From NCBI RefSeq assembly GCF_004923255.1, contig NZ_QYRT01000027.1, positions 1 through 50,882 on the forward strand: a stretch of 50,882 nt of DNA. Direction: 5' to 3'. Positions within the stretch are counted from its first letter, which is position 1. The number at the start of each line of letters is the position of its first letter. Source of the DNA: Subtercola vilae (GTDB lineage: Bacteria > Actinomycetota > Actinomycetes > Actinomycetales > Microbacteriaceae). The translations under genes and the position numbers were made by a program. Under the pieces are notes generated by a model, which did not search any database, was not told where the DNA came from, and worked only from the letters and a program-made list of their open reading frames with translations. This document shows, piece after piece, positions 23,701 through 32,886 of the stretch.

Positions 23701-26700
23701 TCAGGCGGCGGCGCCGCGCTCGGCTGAGACGAAAGCGGTCCACATGGCGGCGTAGCGGCCGCCGGCGGCGAGAAGGTCGTCGTGCGATCCGACCTCGGCG
23801 ATGCGGCCGGCGTGCAGCACGGCGATGCGGTCGGCGGCCCGCGCGGTCTGCAGGCGGTGCGCAATAACGATAGTGGTGCGCCCGGCCGATACCCGCTGCA
23901 TGGCCGCCGTGACGCGCGCCTCGGTGGCGAGGTCGAGGTTCGAGGTCGCTTCGTCGAGCAGCAGGATGGCCGGATCCACCAGCTGCGCCCGCGCCAACGC
24001 GATCAGCTGGCGCTGACCCGCTGACAGCGACCGGCCCCGCTCGCTGAGCTCGTGCAGGTACCCACCCGCGAGCTCGACGATGAATTCGTGCGCTCCCACA
24101 TCGTGGGCAGCGGCCTCAACGTCGGCGTCGCTCGCGTCGGGGCGCCCGTACGCGATGTTGTCGCGCACCGACCCTGTGAAGAGGAACGCCTCCTGCGGAA
24201 CATAACCGAGCTGCTTTCGGAACGCCACGAGGTCGAGCGAGCGAACATCGAGTCCGTCGGCCAGCACCGCGCCGGATTCGACGTCGTAGAACCGGGCGAG
24301 CAGCTTCATGACCGTCGATTTGCCGGCGCCGGTCTCCCCGACGAGGGCGACGGTCTCGTGCGGGGCGATGACGAGGTCGATTCCGCGCAGCGCCTCGGGT
24401 GGGCGGCGAACGGCCGCGTCGGCGCTGACCAGCTCGCGGGTGTCGGCGGGGCCTCGCCGCGCGGCGGTCTTGGGGCGCGGGGAGCCCGGCCGGGCATCCG
24501 GAGCCGCGGGGTAGGCGAAGTGAACGTTCGACAGCACCAGGGAACCGGTGAGCCGCCCGGCGCTCACCGGGTTCGAAGCGGCGGGGGTGAGCGTCTCGAG
24601 TTGCATGAGTTGCGCGATGCGCCCCACCGAAACGCGGGTCTGCTGCCATGAGTCGAACACTTGCGAGAGCTGCTGAATCGGCGAGAAGAACATGTCGATG
24701 TACAGGATGAACGCGATGAGCGCCCCCGAGGTGAGCTGCCCGCTCGCAATGAGGCCTGCCCCCACACCGAGCACGATGGCGTCGGCCACCCCCGAGAGAA
24801 AGCCGACGAACGGAAAGTATGTGGCCACCAGCCTCTGCGCCGCCACGCGCGACTGCAGGTACTGCCGCCCGAAACCGTGGAAGCGCTTCATGGTCTCGGC
24901 CTCGTGCACGAACGCCTGCGACTCGCGCACGCCAGAGAGACTCTCTTGGAAGTCGGCGTTCACCACGGCGATGCGGTCGCGCGACTCGTCGTACAGCCGC
25001 GACGACCGGTTGCGAAACCAGACCGTGGCGATGGCTAGCGGAATCACGACCGAGAGCGTGCAGAGCCCGAGCTCGAGGTTCACCGTGAGGAGCGCAACCC
25101 CCACCCCGACGAACGTGACCACCGAGACGAGCGCCGAGAGCAGCCCGTTCTGAATCAGCGATTCGAACTGGTCGACGTCGGTGGTCATGCGGGTCATCAC
25201 TCGCCCGGCCATCTCGCGTTCGTAGTAGTCGAGTGAGAGGCGCTGCAGCTGCGACCAGATGCGAACGCGAAGCGAGAGCATCACGCGCTGGGCGATGCGG
25301 CCGGTGACGAAGGTCGAAGCGATCTGATCGAGCAGATCGGCGAGCACCACGATGAGATAGAGAGCGGATGCCCCAAAGAGCACGGCCGCGCTGCCGGCCT
25401 GCACGCCGTTGTCGATGCCGGTCTTCACCAGAACCGGCCCGAGCAGCCCCGCCACCGCGTCGATGACCACCAGCACGAGCCCGAACGCGAGCGGACGCTT
25501 GAACTCCCGCAGCAGCCGCCCCAGGCTGAAGCGCGCATCACGCCGGGTCTCGTGGTCGAGGTCGAGCGAGGGAACATCGGTGACCGGCCCGAGCGCCGCC
25601 ACGCTGGCGAGCAGCTCGGGGGTCGGTGCGAGAAACGAGACCGCACCGCGGCCACCGCCGCGGCCGCCGAGCCCGGCACCGAGGCTGCCGCCTCCGCCGG
25701 CCGCGCCGCCGGATGCGTGGGCGTGGGCTGCGCTGCCGCCGGGCTTCCGCCACGCAGACTCGGTGAGCGCGGGCCCGCCACCCCCGGTGGCCGCCCCCGC
25801 GCGGGAGTCGCGGGCCTCGTCGCCGAGTTCGGTGTCGTCGTCGGAGCGGATCTCGTCGCGCGCGGCAAGCCCCGCCAGAACCTCGATGCGCCCATCGGCG
25901 GCGCCCGCCGCAGCGGCAGCGGAGTCGTCGTCGAGACCCGAGAGCAGGCTGCGGTACGTGGCGCTCCGTTCGAGCAGTTCGTCGTGGCTGCCGCTGTCGC
26001 TGACGCGCCCGTGTTCGAGAACCACGATGCGGTCGGCCAGGTGCAGCGTCGATTCGCGGTGCGCGATGAGCAGAACCGTGCGGGTACCGAGGGCGTCGCG
26101 CAGCCCGTCGTGGATGAGTTCTTCGGTCTTCGCGTCGATGGCGCTCGTGGCATCGTCGAGAATCAGAATGCGGGGGTCGTAGAGAATCGCCCTGGCCAGG
26201 GCGATGCGCTGGCGCTGCCCACCGGAGAGGCTCAGCCCGCGCTCGCCCACCACGGTGTCGTAGCCACGCGGCAGTCGGGCGATGAACCCGTCGGCCTGGG
26301 CGATGCGGGCCGCCGCCTCGATGTCGGCCTGCGACGCATCCGGCCGGCCGTACGCGATGTTCGAACGCAGCGAGTCGGAGAACAGGAAGCTCTCGTCGAA
26401 CACGACCCCGACCTGCCGGCGGAGCGACGCGAGAGTGAGGGCGCGCACATCGATTCCGTCGACGCGCACAGCACCTGCGGCGGGGTCGTAGAAACGCGAG
26501 ATGAGGGCGGCGACGGTCGACTTGCCGCTGCCGCTCGGGCCCACGATGGCCACGCGCTCGCCGGCGGCGATGTGCAGATCGAAGTGGTCGAGAACGGTGT
26601 GCGGCGCGGTAGCGGCGCCCACGTCAGTGCCAGTGCCACTCGCTGCGTCGGCGGCGGTGGCACTGCTCGAAGTGCCGGCGCCGGTGGCACCGCTCGAAGT

Positions 26701-27762
26701 GCCGTACGCGAACCGAACGTCGTCGAAGTCGATCGACCCGCCAGCACCGGCGGGCAGGGCGACGGCGGTGGGGGCATCCTGAATCGCCGGCCTGCGATCG
26801 AGCAGCTGGAAGATGCGCTCGACCCCAACCCGCGCCTGCTGGCCGATGGTCAGAATGCCGGCGAGCTGCCGGGCCGGCGCCATCAGTTGGGCGACATAGG
26901 CAGAGAAGGCGAGAAAGGTTCCGATGGTCAACTGGTTGTTCAGGGCGAGCCAGCCGCCGAACGCGAGCACGGCCACTTGCGCGAGGGTCGGCACGGCTTC
27001 GAGCAGCGGCTGGTAGCGCGACTGGATGCGCACCGCCCGCATCTGCGACCCGTACAGCGAGCTCGACGCGGCCACCATACGGTCGACCTCGTGCTTCTCG
27101 CGGCCGAACGCTTTCACGACCCGCACGCCGGTGACGTCTTCGTCGACGATCTGGGCCACGTCGCCCTCGTGCTGCTGGGCGTCCCACGTGGCCGGGAACA
27201 CCTTCAACCGCATGCGGTACGAAATGAGGAAGAGCAGCGGCGTCACCACGAGGGCGACGAGTGCAAGCGGCCACGACAGAATGAACATGACCACCAGCGA
27301 GAGCAGCATGAGAATCACGTTGCCACTCACGATGGGCAGCATCATGAGCAGCCCCTGCACCAGCGCCGAGTCGGAGTTCGCCCGCGAGACCAACTGCCCG
27401 GTCGAGAGTGTGTCGAGTGTGGCGAAGTCGATGGACTGCAGGTGGTCGTGCATGTCGTTGCGCAGGTCGTTCTGCACCTCGAGCGCCACCTGCCCGCCGC
27501 GGTACCGGCGGAGGTACGCGAAGCCGAAGGTGGCCGCGGCGAGGGCCAGCAGCAGAATGAGCCAGGGCAGCAGGGGAGTGCTGGGCGTCAGAATGACGTT
27601 GTCGACGATCTGCCGCGCGACGAGTGGCACCACAACCTGGCAGGCGCTGCCGAGCAGGGCGCCCGTGAGGGCGAGGGTGAGGCTCAGCCGATGGCGCAGC
27701 ATGTACGCCCAGAGCCGGGCTACCCAACCGCGCTCGGGGGCAACGGTGGAGGCGGGAGGCAT
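23701..27762 (-). CDS. fused double ABC exporter (TMD-NBD-TMD-NBD), asymmetric ATP sites
   Basis: A single 1353-aa polypeptide carries two half-exporters: TMD1 (about 20-310), NBD1 (Walker A GPSGSGKST near 405, signature LSGGQ near 510, Walker B ILILDDATSAID), a linker rich in Gly/Ala/Asp (about 620-720), then TMD2 (about 750-1040) and NBD2 (Walker A GETGAGKST near 1140, signature LSAGQ, Walker B ILLLDEATSNLD). NBD1 has Asp in place of the catalytic Glu and NBD2 an altered signature, so only one composite site is fully catalytic, as in heterodimeric multidrug exporters. The layout recalls mycobacterial Rv0194. Substrate unknown. TAGAAT lies 6 bp before the ATG. Confidence 0.93.
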   Translation of the reverse strand: MPPASTVAPERGWVARLWAYMLRHRLSLTLALTGALLGSACQVVVPLVARQIVDNVILTPSTPLLPWLILLLALAAATFGFAYLRRYRGGQVALEVQNDLRNDMHDHLQSIDFATLDTLSTGQLVSRANSDSALVQGLLMMLPIVSGNVILMLLSLVVMFILSWPLALVALVVTPLLFLISYRMRLKVFPATWDAQQHEGDVAQIVDEDVTGVRVVKAFGREKHEVDRMVAASSSLYGSQMRAVRIQSRYQPLLEAVPTLAQVAVLAFGGWLALNNQLTIGTFLAFSAYVAQLMAPARQLAGILTIGQQARVGVERIFQLLDRRPAIQDAPTAVALPAGAGGSIDFDDVRFAYGTSSGATGAGTSSSATAADAASGTGTDVGAATAPHTVLDHFDLHIAAGERVAIVGPSGSGKSTVAALISRFYDPAAGAVRVDGIDVRALTLASLRRQVGVVFDESFLFSDSLRSNIAYGRPDASQADIEAAARIAQADGFIARLPRGYDTVVGERGLSLSGGQRQRIALARAILYDPRILILDDATSAIDAKTEELIHDGLRDALGTRTVLLIAHRESTLHLADRIVVLEHGRVSDSGSHDELLERSATYRSLLSGLDDDSAAAAAGAADGRIEVLAGLAARDEIRSDDDTELGDEARDSRAGAATGGGGPALTESAWRKPGGSAAHAHASGGAAGGGGSLGAGLGGRGGGRGAVSFLAPTPELLASVAALGPVTDVPSLDLDHETRRDARFSLGRLLREFKRPLAFGLVLVVIDAVAGLLGPVLVKTGIDNGVQAGSAAVLFGASALYLIVVLADLLDQIASTFVTGRIAQRVMLSLRVRIWSQLQRLSLDYYEREMAGRVMTRMTTDVDQFESLIQNGLLSALVSVVTFVGVGVALLTVNLELGLCTLSVVIPLAIATVWFRNRSSRLYDESRDRIAVVNADFQESLSGVRESQAFVHEAETMKRFHGFGRQYLQSRVAAQRLVATYFPFVGFLSGVADAIVLGVGAGLIASGQLTSGALIAFILYIDMFFSPIQQLSQVFDSWQQTRVSVGRIAQLMQLETLTPAASNPVSAGRLTGSLVLSNVHFAYPAAPDARPGSPRPKTAARRGPADTRELVSADAAVRRPPEALRGIDLVIAPHETVALVGETGAGKSTVMKLLARFYDVESGAVLADGLDVRSLDLVAFRKQLGYVPQEAFLFTGSVRDNIAYGRPDASDADVEAAAHDVGAHEFIVELAGGYLHELSERGRSLSAGQRQLIALARAQLVDPAILLLDEATSNLDLATEARVTAAMQRVSAGRTTIVIAHRLQTARAADRIAVLHAGRIAEVGSHDDLLAAGGRYAAMWTAFVSAERGAAA

Positions 27763-27768
27763 TACCTG

Positions 27769-27774
27769 ATTCTA
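27769..27774 (-). promoter_or_regulatory. -10 element of the ABC exporter promoter
   Basis: TAGAAT on the minus strand is followed by 6 bp (containing AGGT) and the ATG, the same hexamer and spacing as proA. Confidence 0.55.
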
Positions 27775-27905
27775 CCGTTCGCCGAGGCCGGGGCGGCCGG
27801 TGTCAACCGCCTCCGAAGCACCTCGCGTCGCCCGGGTGAGGCTCGTAGGCTGTGACGCACGAACCCTGACGACACACAAGACCCACGAAGACGAGGCACC
27901 CACCC

Positions 27906-28817
27906 ATGGCCGGCTCCGACACCACCCTGCTGTTCATTCTCGCTGCCGACCACCGCGACAGCCTCGAGCGTGACCTCTACAAGCTCACTGCCCCAGCCAC
28001 CCCCACCGAGGCCGCGCGCATCGTGGCCGACAAGCTGCTGATCTACGAAGCGGTGCTCGCCGCGTCGGCCGAGCTGCCCGACGGCGTTCAGGCGGGGCTG
28101 CTGATCGACGAGCAGTACGGCGCTTCGGCGGCGGAGCTGGCCGCCGGGTCGGGTGGCGCCGTGGCGTTGACGATGCCGCTCGAGGCCAGCGGGCATCCGT
28201 GGTTCGAGTTCGCATACGGCGACCAGTGGCAGGCGCACGCCGAGTTCTTTCGCGCCACGCACAGCAAAGTTCTGGTGCGCGACAATCCGGCTCTGGATGC
28301 CGCCGACCGCGCTGCACAGGCCGAAAAGCTCGCCGCGGTGTCGGCCTGGGCGGCCAGCGCGGGGCGGCCCCTCATTCTCGAGCTGCTCGTTCCGGCTGGC
28401 GACGCCGACCTCGCGCGGGTCGACGGTGACACTGAGCGGTATGACCGGGAGCTGCGCCCCGCGCTCACCGTCGAGGTGATGGAGTACCTGCAAGACCGCG
28501 GGGTCGAGCCGGCGCTCTGGAAGATCGAAGGGCTCGACGAGACGGCCGGAGCCGAAGCCGTGGCCCGTGCCGCCGTGCGCGGGGGCCGCTCGGCGCAGTG
28601 CATCGTGCTCGGAAGGCACGCTCCCGCCGAGAAGCTCGATCACTGGCTGAACGTTGCGGCGCCCGTGCAGGGCTTCGTCGGCTTCGCGATCGGGCGGAGC
28701 ATCTGGTGGGATGCCCTCGCCGAGCACCTCGCCGGCACGGTGTCGGCCGATGAGGCGCGCACCCGCATCGCTGACGCGTACCTCGGGTTCGCCCGGGACT
28801 ATCTGGCGGCCCGGTGA
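27906..28817 (+). CDS. IolC C-terminal/DUF2090-like aldolase-fold protein
   Basis: The 303-aa cytoplasmic protein resembles the DUF2090 domain found at the C-terminus of some IolC proteins and as a stand-alone protein. Signatures are LFILAADHRDSLERDLY near the start, GLLIDEQYGA, SKVLVRDNP, then ILELLVPAGDADLARV, WKIEGLD and CIVLGRHAP. A TIM-barrel aldolase acting on a phosphorylated keto-sugar is likely by analogy. No other inositol gene is nearby, so an iol role is not supported by context. GAGG precedes the ATG and TAGGCT at 27846-27851 may be its -10. Confidence 0.75.
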   Translation: MAGSDTTLLFILAADHRDSLERDLYKLTAPATPTEAARIVADKLLIYEAVLAASAELPDGVQAGLLIDEQYGASAAELAAGSGGAVALTMPLEASGHPWFEFAYGDQWQAHAEFFRATHSKVLVRDNPALDAADRAAQAEKLAAVSAWAASAGRPLILELLVPAGDADLARVDGDTERYDRELRPALTVEVMEYLQDRGVEPALWKIEGLDETAGAEAVARAAVRGGRSAQCIVLGRHAPAEKLDHWLNVAAPVQGFVGFAIGRSIWWDALAEHLAGTVSADEARTRIADAYLGFARDYLAAR

Positions 28818-28897
28818 CGACGTACACCTCGGCGGCTGCGCGTTCGCTGATAGTGTGGCGGCTATCGTGAAGCTGCTTGTCTAGCACAAAGGAAAAA

Positions 28898-30184
28898 ATG
28901 ACGTCTCGCACGCCGCGCTCTCTGACAGCACCCCGCAGAACCGCACTCGCGCTGGCCGCTGCCGTGGTGGCTGTCTCCGTGCTGGCGTTGGCGCCGACCG
29001 CGACGGCAGCGAGTCTGCCGGGCGCAGCAGTCGCAACGGTTCGCACCGATGCCAGTGCGCTGCCGACCGCGGGGCTGAACTACGTGGCTCTCGGTGACTC
29101 GTACTCGTCGGGGCTCGGCATCGAGCCAGAGACGACGTCGCTGCCCGGCTGTGGCCAGGCACAGCAGAACTTTCCGCACCAGGTGGCCGCCACTCTGGGT
29201 CTGAACCTCACCGACGTCACCTGCAGCGGGGCGCAATCGAAGAACGTCGTCAGCGACGCGCAGGTCGTGACAGACCCCGCGACGAGCACCAGCTACGCGG
29301 TGCCGGCGCAGATCGGTGCCCTCTCTGCGTCGACTGACGTCGTCACGATCACCGTAGGTGGCAACGACAGTCTCACGTTCGCCTCGGTGGCCCAGGGCTG
29401 CGCTGCAGCTTCGGCAGACAAGGGGCCGCTGCTCTTCCCCCCGGCCGCAGTTCCGAATGCGACGGCGTGTGCGCCGGTGTATTCCAAGCTGATCGGCTCC
29501 ATTGCCGGCTCGCTCGCCAGCACCATCGCCGACACCTACAAAACCATTCGCAGCGCAGCGCCCAACGCCAAGATCTTCGTTCTCGGCTACCCGAGCATCG
29601 CGCCCGATGCGGCCAACACGCCCGCTACGCCGACGGCGTGTTTCACTGACATCACTCACCCGAACAGCTTTCCTTTCGGCATCACCGACACCGTGTTCCT
29701 CCATCAAGTCGAGACCGCGCTGAACACGGTGACCGCCACCGCGGCGGCGGCCGCAGGGTTCACCTTCGTGCCCGTCTTCGAAAACTCGCTCGCGCACACC
29801 GCCTGTGCCACTGTCGATCCGTACGTCAACGGCGTCACCGTCGATCTCGTGACCAAAGTGATCGCCCCCACCTCGCTGCACCCGAACCCAGCCGGTGTCG
29901 CATACATGGCCGGCCTGCTCGAGCCGCTCATCGCGGCAGCGTTCCCGGCAGTCGTGGCCCCCGTGCTGACGCCAGACCCCGTGTTGTCACCAGACCCGGT
30001 GTTGTCACCAAACCCCGTGCAGTCAGGAGCGGCAACAGTCGCCGCCACCTCGGGGCTGGCCGCAACAGGTCTTTCGGAGACATTCCTCGTGGGTGGCGGC
30101 GTGCTTGCACTTCTGCTCATGGTCGCCGGTGCCGGAACCGTGTATCTGCAACACCGCCGGCGTTCTGACACACCGAACGACTGA
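28898..30184 (+). CDS. cell-wall-anchored SGNH/GDSL hydrolase (sortase E-type substrate)
   Basis: The 428-aa exported esterase/lipase has a signal peptide (residues 1-39, helix then TATAA), block I GDSYSSGLG with Ser about 68, block III VGGND and block V SLHPNPAG, where His is present without the usual Asp two or three residues before it, as in some actinobacterial SGNH esterases. Six cysteines in the domain could form disulfides. After three 6-aa repeats (VLSPDP type) the C-terminus has LAATG, a hydrophobic helix and QHRRR, a sorting signal of the LAxTG class. AAAGGA precedes the ATG. Substrate unknown. Confidence 0.9.
   Translation: MTSRTPRSLTAPRRTALALAAAVVAVSVLALAPTATAASLPGAAVATVRTDASALPTAGLNYVALGDSYSSGLGIEPETTSLPGCGQAQQNFPHQVAATLGLNLTDVTCSGAQSKNVVSDAQVVTDPATSTSYAVPAQIGALSASTDVVTITVGGNDSLTFASVAQGCAAASADKGPLLFPPAAVPNATACAPVYSKLIGSIAGSLASTIADTYKTIRSAAPNAKIFVLGYPSIAPDAANTPATPTACFTDITHPNSFPFGITDTVFLHQVETALNTVTATAAAAAGFTFVPVFENSLAHTACATVDPYVNGVTVDLVTKVIAPTSLHPNPAGVAYMAGLLEPLIAAAFPAVVAPVLTPDPVLSPDPVLSPNPVQSGAATVAATSGLAATGLSETFLVGGGVLALLLMVAGAGTVYLQHRRRSDTPND
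29963..30016 (+). repeat. three 18-bp tandem repeats in the SGNH gene linker
   Basis: Units at 29963-29980, 29981-29998 and 29999-30016 (consensus GTGTTGTCACCAGACCCC) encode the six-residue repeat VLSPDP and lie between the catalytic domain and the LAATG anchor. The copy number could vary between strains. Confidence 0.85.
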
Positions 30185-30190
30185 GCAGGT

Positions 30191-30637
30191 TCAGGCGCGC
30201 TGCGGCTGCCGTGCCCGTCTGAGTCGGCGGGCCTTGCTCGCTGTGAGAACGAGCCCCACGAGTACCCCGACCGTTGCACCAGAGGTGTTCGATACGACGT
30301 CGCGCACGTCTGACACGCGCCCCGGCAGAAAAAGCTGGGCTGTCTCGATCGACACCGTCATGAGAAACCCGACCAGAATGGCCAGCCACCATTGCCGCCG
30401 GCCGAACAACAGCAGCAAAAACAGCCCGACCGGCACGAACATGGCGATGTTGGCGATGAACTCCACCCGGTCGTAGGTGATCCATTCTGTCGGAGTGTGA
30501 CGGCTGAACACTCTCAACACCTGGTAGAGCAGCCCCTGTGCTTTGTCGTCGAGCGGTTGCGGGCCGAGAGTCACCCACGCGACCACGCCCAGGTACGCGA
30601 GGGTGATCGCGCTGAGAACGGGATGCCGACGGAACAT
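30191..30637 (-). CDS. VanZ family membrane protein
   Basis: The 148-aa protein has about four membrane helices and the VanZ-like pattern FIANIAMFVPVGLFLLLLF, then ETAQLFLPGRVSDVRDVVSN and TSGATVGVLVGLV. VanZ-like proteins are widespread; only some affect glycopeptide susceptibility, and no van ligase is here. It ends 6 bp from the convergent SGNH gene. GAGGAG abuts the ATG, and CATTCT lies 6 bp before it. It is the last gene of the minus-strand run starting at the AAA gene. Confidence 0.9.
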   Translation of the reverse strand: MFRRHPVLSAITLAYLGVVAWVTLGPQPLDDKAQGLLYQVLRVFSRHTPTEWITYDRVEFIANIAMFVPVGLFLLLLFGRRQWWLAILVGFLMTVSIETAQLFLPGRVSDVRDVVSNTSGATVGVLVGLVLTASKARRLRRARQPQRA

Positions 30638-30688
30638 CTCCTCAGAATGCCCGAGACTGCTGGGTGTTCACCCTGCGCCTGATGTCGG

Positions 30689-31609
30689 TCACGGGGTCGG
30701 CGTGGGAGTCGGCGTGGGTGTCGCTGTGCTGGCCGGGGTGTTCTTCGTGTACGTATCACTGACGAACGTGCCGAACGCGGTGGCGTCGCTCAGCGCTCCC
30801 GTGTAGGTCGACCCGTCGACGATCACCGTGGGGGAGGTCGTGACGGCCGTGATGTCGGCATTCGGGATGCCCGCCTTCGCCCGCGCCGAGGCATCCTTCA
30901 CCCAGCTGTCGTACCGGTTCGACGTGATGCATGAGCTGACAGCCGCGTCGGTCACCCCCGCCTTCGTCACCAACGTCACCAGATCGGAGTCGCTCACCCC
31001 GGCGCTCGCGATGGTGGCCTGGTCGGCGATCAGTGCGTTGTGCACCGTGAGCACGCTGTTCGGCGAGGTCTCTGCGACACAGGCGATAGCGTTCGCGGCC
31101 CGAGTCGACGCATCGTTGCCGTCGGTGCTGCTGAGCGCAACGGGGTGCAGCTCGAGCGTTGCGTAGCCCGAGGTCACCCAGCCCTGCACGGTCGTGGCGT
31201 TCGCCTTCTCGAAGGTTGCGGAGTCGGCGCTCGCGTAGTCGACATAGAGCACCACGGTCAGCACCCCGCTGGTGGGGTTGAAGGTGGTCGCCGTGGGCTG
31301 CTGGCCGGCCTGCAGGGCAGCGCTTGTGGCGGCGGTCGTATTCGTGCCGTCGCCGCTGAACACGATTCCGTCGCTGGCCATGTTCGCCGGCCCCACGAGC
31401 CCCGCGCGAACGGTGTTCACGATGACCAGTGCGGCGACCGCGAGCAGAACGACCCCCACTGTGATGAGACTGGTGCGCCGGATGATCGTGTTGCGCTTCT
31501 TTCGCCGGCGCTCGTCTTCGCGCTGAATGCGCGCAATCTCGCGGGCCAGCGCCTTGCGCTCCTTCTTCGGCAGACCGCGCAGTTGCTCTTCGTAGACGTT
31601 GACCGGCAC
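30689..31609 (-). CDS. membrane-anchored DsbA-like thioredoxin-fold protein lacking the CxxC
   Basis: The 306-aa protein has a basic cytoplasmic N-terminus (KKERKALAREIARIQREDE), one membrane helix (about 46-68) and an exported DsbA-like domain. Where redox-active homologues read D/Y-F-x-CPxC, it has YVDYASADSATFEKA, so the catalytic cysteines are absent. Later elements of the fold remain (HPVALSS, VHNALIADQ, AGIPNADITAVTTSPTVIVDG, the last with a Thr-Ser-Pro in the cis-Pro position). A binding or chaperone role fits better than oxidation. Two cysteines (CVAE, SSCIT) remain. A (TP)n tail ends the protein. GTG start with AGGGG 8 bp upstream. Confidence 0.85.
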   Translation of the reverse strand: MPVNVYEEQLRGLPKKERKALAREIARIQREDERRRKKRNTIIRRTSLITVGVVLLAVAALVIVNTVRAGLVGPANMASDGIVFSGDGTNTTAATSAALQAGQQPTATTFNPTSGVLTVVLYVDYASADSATFEKANATTVQGWVTSGYATLELHPVALSSTDGNDASTRAANAIACVAETSPNSVLTVHNALIADQATIASAGVSDSDLVTLVTKAGVTDAAVSSCITSNRYDSWVKDASARAKAGIPNADITAVTTSPTVIVDGSTYTGALSDATAFGTFVSDTYTKNTPASTATPTPTPTPTP

Positions 31610-31688
31610 GCACGACCCCTTCGTTCACTGACCCGTCGACGCTAGGAGGCCGAGCTATGAGTGGGCTATCGAGCGACTGTGTGTTGGG

Positions 31689-32864
31689 TCAATGCTGGTG
31701 CCGGGCACCCGGTCGCCGGCTCTTCTGACGACGGCTGTCGTGCGCTCCACTCACGGCCGCAGAGACGGCCAGAAGAACCCAGCAGGCCCCGTACAGAAGG
31801 GTCGACTGGGGCAGAGCCGTGAAGCATGCGGTAACCATCAGCCCGTAGACGAGCACGAACAGAATGACGAACCCGGTGGAGTACCGATCAATGCGCGGCA
31901 AATGAAGCAGGTAGGCGTACAGCCGCCTTCCGGTCGTGCGGCGCAGGCGCACCAGGTCGATCACCACCGCGGCGGCCGAGACGACGGCCACCAGTAGAAG
32001 ACTGCACTGAACCACCAGCTGAGCCTGTTCGGTGAGAGGAGGCTCAAGAAGCAGAATGACCAGGGCGTAGCCGGCGAGCGTCGTGGCGATGGCGAAGAGT
32101 CGGAAGAGCCGCGAAAGGGCGTTCGACGAAGCGGCACGCACGTTCTGCAGGGCAAGGGCGAAGGTCGGGTCGGTGGCGAGAACGTCGAGAAAGCCTCCGG
32201 CGGCGTCTGCAGCCCTGCCGCTTCTCAGCATGACCACCGACAGATTGTTGCGGGCCGCGGTGTGCTGCGGATTCAACCGGAGGGTGGTGCGGTACGCCGA
32301 CTCGGCGCCCTGCAGGTCGTTCTTGGCCAGCGCCACATTGGCGCTCATGAAATGGGCGTCGGGTTCGAGGGGTGCCAGCCGCACTGCTTCGATGGCAGCC
32401 GCGTCGCCGTCGGGGGTGATGCACTGGGCGAAGACGTCGACCTGCGCGAGGCTGAGGTGTGCCAGCCACGAGGCCGGAGCGAGGCCCTGCGCCACCGAAG
32501 AGGCCTCGCGGGCGTCGTCGAATCGGCCGAGTTTTGCCAGCGCCGAGGCGACGAGCCGCCAACTCCACTCGTTCTCGGGGTTCAGCTGGAGGGCCCGTTC
32601 GGCCGCGCGGAGTGCCCGCTCGGGGTCACCGCTGCCGAGAGCAGCCTGGCTTGCAAGGCAGAGTGCGCGCTCGCTGTCGGCGTGACCGGCGAGATACGGG
32701 CCGAGAAGTGCCAGCGCCTCCCGGTGCCGACCGGCCGAGACGTAGGCCGCCGCCAGCTCGAGTACGCGTTCGGTCTCGCTCGTCTCACGGCCGGTCTCGC
32801 CATCCGCGCCGCCCGGCACGCCGCCGGCCTCGTCGCCGGTCTCGTCACCCGTTCTGTCGACCAC
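31689..32864 (-). CDS. TPR protein with C-terminal four-helix membrane domain (copy 1)
   Basis: The 391-aa protein has an N-terminal TPR array (about residues 35-245: LELAAAYVSAGRHREALALL, then repeats ending in LNPENEWSWRL, LAPASWLAHL, LNPQHTAARNN and TDPTFALALQN). Four membrane helices (about 260-380) follow, with a basic loop VRLRRTTGRRLYAYLLHLPRIDRY. It is a paralogue of the gene immediately upstream, with matching layout and shared phrases (ENEW.WRL, AARNNLS.VMLR.GRA). The TPR part should face the cytoplasm. GTG start, 22 bp after copy 2. Function unknown; context suggests an adaptor for the AAA+ ATPase. Confidence 0.82.
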   Translation of the reverse strand: MVDRTGDETGDEAGGVPGGADGETGRETSETERVLELAAAYVSAGRHREALALLGPYLAGHADSERALCLASQAALGSGDPERALRAAERALQLNPENEWSWRLVASALAKLGRFDDAREASSVAQGLAPASWLAHLSLAQVDVFAQCITPDGDAAAIEAVRLAPLEPDAHFMSANVALAKNDLQGAESAYRTTLRLNPQHTAARNNLSVVMLRSGRAADAAGGFLDVLATDPTFALALQNVRAASSNALSRLFRLFAIATTLAGYALVILLLEPPLTEQAQLVVQCSLLLVAVVSAAAVVIDLVRLRRTTGRRLYAYLLHLPRIDRYSTGFVILFVLVYGLMVTACFTALPQSTLLYGACWVLLAVSAAVSGAHDSRRQKSRRPGARHQH

Positions 32865-32886
32865 CGCTCTGCCCGCCCGGTTTCGC

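Noticed and set aside
25552-27855. 767-codon plus-strand open frame
   Set aside because: It is the complement of the ABC exporter gene, with no domain and an Arg/Gly/Glu/His-rich composition.
30191-30637. Glycopeptide resistance determinant
   Set aside because: It is VanZ-like only; no vanA/B/X or other van genes are present, and VanZ homologues are widespread.
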